From NCBI GenBank assembly GCA_036971475.1, contig JBAIZL010000002.1, forward strand, positions 349,756,582 to 349,820,581: a stretch of 64,000 nt of DNA, given 5' to 3'. Within the stretch, counting starts at the first letter, position 1. Every line of letters starts with the position of its first letter. Below, one piece after another: positions 61,319 through 64,000 of this stretch. The DNA is from Prosapia bicincta. Its lineage: Eukaryota; Arthropoda; Insecta; Hemiptera; Cercopidae. A program made the translations under genes and the position numbers. The notes under the pieces are model-generated. The model saw only the letters and a list, made by a program, of their open reading frames with translations. It was not told the DNA's origin and searched no databases.

Positions 61319-61955
61319 GGTGGAAATCAATTAAAGCTTAATTTCAATCAAGAGATAATTACTTAGGTAATCCAAATCTGCAGAACCGATCTATAAATCT
61401 ATTGTATAACGTTTAGTGTAATGTTATACAACGAAATATAATTAGCATTTCATATAAACTTTATTGTTTCCCTTAATATTTCTTTCTTGTTTGGTTCTGG
61501 TTTGCTAATTTTTTTAAAGTTACTTTCTATAAAATCACAGCTCAAATTCTAAAATTTAAGACTAAAGTCAGAAAATAATAGGCATTATTAGGACGAAATT
61601 TAGAGAAGTAATATATTTGAAATAAACAACAACTTATAAAATTTCAAAGTTGAATTTGCGGCAACGTGTAAAAAGGTGAAGCCAAGAGCGAAGGTAGAGG
61701 GGCGATAACCAGCTCAACCAATGCTGAGGAAAGGACGCCACTGTAAGCACAGAAAATATCGGAGGAAATCAGGCAAATTCTGTATCCAAATTTCGCCAAC
61801 ATCACAAGGACCCGGGAATCTGCTCGAGTTACAAAGAGTTAGAACAATCTTACCTTTTTTACAAATAACTAGAAATTAAAATGAAATTTTTGGGGTAAAT
61901 TGGCAAATTTTAATAAAAAAATGTTTTTTAATAAAGTTTCCTTATCTTCTAAAAA
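61319..61955. other. Anonymous DNA
   Basis: 61660-61830 is GC-richer; no frame or family recognised. Confidence 0.3.
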
Positions 61956-62092
61956 TATAACATGAAGGCAAATGCGACGCTCTGTTGAAATACTTCATAC
62001 AACCAAAATGGCGGGCATGGAATTATAACATGAAGGCAAATGCGACGCTCTGTTGAAATACTTCATACAACCAAAATGGCGGGCATGGAATT
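61956..62092 (+). repeat. Exact 68-bp tandem duplication
   Basis: Two adjacent identical units starting TATAACATGAAGGCAAATGC; the second begins at 62024. No difference was seen, which implies a recent event or an assembly artefact. Confidence 0.92.
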
Positions 62093-63635
62093 AGTAAGGT
62101 GTAAATAAATGCAAAGAAATAGAATCAAAATTGTGAAAATTATCTCAACTTTAAATATAGATAATTTTAAAAGAGTACAAAAATGCATAATGAGTTAAAG
62201 TGTTTGTAAAATGCTGCTAGTTGAGATGTGAAATAAATAAATGGGGTTTCACAGGATTCCAGGATTCAGAATCATCACAAACATATTAAATTGAGTTACT
62301 CTGCCACAAGTAGAATGATAGGTATTTGCTTTAATAGTTATTGTGTCTAAATGTTTTTGCTTAAAAATAATATTTTTTTTTTTGCTTATTTATTATGTGA
62401 TACATAAAAATAATAAATAGTAAAATGTTAAAGAGGTAATAGGGAAAGTATTAAATCAGTTGCAAATCCAAAATATTCAATGCCAGTTAGAAATAAAGAA
62501 AATATAAAATGGTACAGAAATACTTGGCAGTCGAAATGAGATGTTTTAAAATAATTTTCAAATATTTTTATTAGGTTCGGAATTAAATAGATTCAGGGAT
62601 AACTTAATCTGTTTTCAAAAGGTTTTTCATTGTTCGGGTTAAAGACACAAGAAATTACAACAAAATGAGGACAAATTTAAAAATAATTTTGTTAGCTATT
62701 TTGTTAATTATCTAGGACAACAAACATTTGTTTATTCGGTGGTTATTTAATTATGACTTTGACCTTCTGAAAGGAACGAGTGTTGTACATTCTTAAGGCA
62801 TCAACCATTTCAACTGAAATTGTTATTAGAAATTATATTTAAAAACTATAGAATTAGGTTATGTATTAGCAATATATTAGGAAAGAAAAGTAAGAGGTTT
62901 AATTTTAAATAATCTATAGTCTTTTAAAATATAGATGTGTGTGATTTTGTGATTTAATTCTGATTTTTAGGTATGTTTTTTTTTATTTTTAAATATATTA
63001 AATTTTATAATTTAATTTTATGATTAAATTTTATGATTTAATATTAAATTTCGAGTATGTATTATTTTTTAATTAGTTTTGATTTTCAAATATCTTTATT
63101 TTACTGAGAAAATTTTGCGTTTCAGGGTATGAAGTTATGAGTATAAATATATAATTTTCAATTATTAATATTTATTCAAATAAGTATTTTTTCTTCCATT
63201 GTTGAATAAAAATTCATAGTATTTTTTTAGGTGTTAATATTAAGATTAATTGGGTAAAATGTTGAACTGATATAAATTATAAATTTAATAAATCATTTTT
63301 TAACTTGTTATTTGTATACTGTGCTAGTTATATATTTTTTTTGAGAAAATCTAATAAAGTTAGTAACTTTCAAATTGAGTATAAATATTATTTTATAAAG
63401 CTACTTTCTTGGACAATGATAAACCATGGTAATTAAGCTAAATACTTTCAAGAAATTAATTCTCCGAAAAACAAAAGCTCAAAGGGTTAAATCTACAAGA
63501 GCAATGTTTTTTAAATCCAGTTACTGTTTCTCTGACAGATTTTGCCAAGCATTATCACAGGTTCTTAGTGAGGTCAGAAATGCTATCTAGCTGTGGAGGA
63601 CTAGCTGTGGTACCAACATTAAACTCACTAGATCA
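62093..63635. other. Anonymous AT-rich DNA
   Basis: Includes a short ATTTTATGATTTAAT-type local repeat near 63000-63050. Nothing else recognised. Confidence 0.35.
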
Positions 63636-63870
63636 GACGCACGCACACACACACGAAAGAACATACATGCAAGCACCTATTTGCACATACACACTAACAC
63701 GCGCGCGCGTACAACACACACACACACACGAACTCACACACAAACACGTACACACACACACACACACGAACTCATGCACGAGCACGCAATCGCGCACACT
63801 CACATACACACACACACACACGCGCACACACATATTTAGACACACGAACGTGAATGCACGTGCACACACA
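63636..63870. repeat. Degenerate CA-rich microsatellite
   Basis: CA repeats interrupted by CG and GAAC triplets (GCGCGCGCGT at 63702, several CACGAACTCA units). Frames across it are artefacts. Confidence 0.9.
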
Positions 63871-64000
63871 GCTATACACTATCAGAAAATTGTTTAAGTT
63901 ACTGTAAAACTTCACTTATTTCATATTGGTAAATCTTTAAGTTATCCAGTAAATAAGGATTTATACACACTTCGTGTTAAATGTCTTCTGTGATCATCGT

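Overview
This is AT-rich eukaryotic DNA, most likely from an insect or other arthropod. The evidence is the mixture of repeats and mobile elements: Jockey-like and other RNase H-bearing LINEs, piggyBac, BEL/Pao, pogo/Tigger-like, Penelope-like and Ty3/Gypsy-like remnants, a CCTAA (TTAGG-type) stretch, many (CA)n and (TA)n microsatellites, and the absence of any bacterial-style gene packing. I find no intact host protein-coding gene. Nearly every recognisable coding stretch is a decayed transposable element. A few exon-like patches on the minus strand near 42-44 kb are the only hint of a host gene.

Layout. 1-3 kb: AT-rich DNA and a decayed pogo-like DNA transposon with GGGGCAAGAG-type ends. 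3.3-23.2 kb: a large inverted duplication. The left arm is about 3297-11640 and the right arm about 17462-23212, around a 5.8 kb spacer. Read outwards to inwards, each arm carries a damaged Jockey-like LINE, a LINE-type 3' tail, anonymous DNA and an internally deleted piggyBac-like element. The spacer holds a deleted BEL/Pao element and two degenerate tandem repeats. 23.6-25.9 kb: a third, more diverged copy of the arm sequence that lacks the piggyBac insertion and shows a TTAA empty site. Comparing the three copies gives the order of events: split of the third copy, piggyBac insertion, inverted duplication, then separate deletions in each arm.

26-32.5 kb: three separate LINE RNase H-end fragments in otherwise anonymous DNA. 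32.5-38.7 kb: diverged tandem and direct duplications, a MITE-like element and long (TA)n tracts. 39-48 kb: mostly anonymous, with Tigger-like ends, small inverted-repeat elements, a 34-bp tandem repeat and the exon-like patches. 49.3-50.7 kb: a Penelope-like element with recognisable reverse transcriptase and GIY-YIG segments, whose end sequence recurs nearby.

52-55.2 kb: small hairpin elements, a 120-bp triplicated repeat containing a tRNA-like Pol III promoter region, a short RNA gene or pseudogene that closely resembles the Alu domain of 7SL/SRP RNA, and a long palindrome. 56-58 kb: a (CA)n tract followed by a Ty3/Gypsy-like gag-protease remnant. 59-64 kb: AT-rich DNA with diverged and recent tandem duplications (520-534, 134 and 68 bp) and a final CA-rich tract.

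The elements do not form a working pathway. The window reads as repeat-rich intergenic or pericentromere-like DNA shaped by insertion, duplication and deletion. All homology calls come from reading the translations by eye; no database search was possible.
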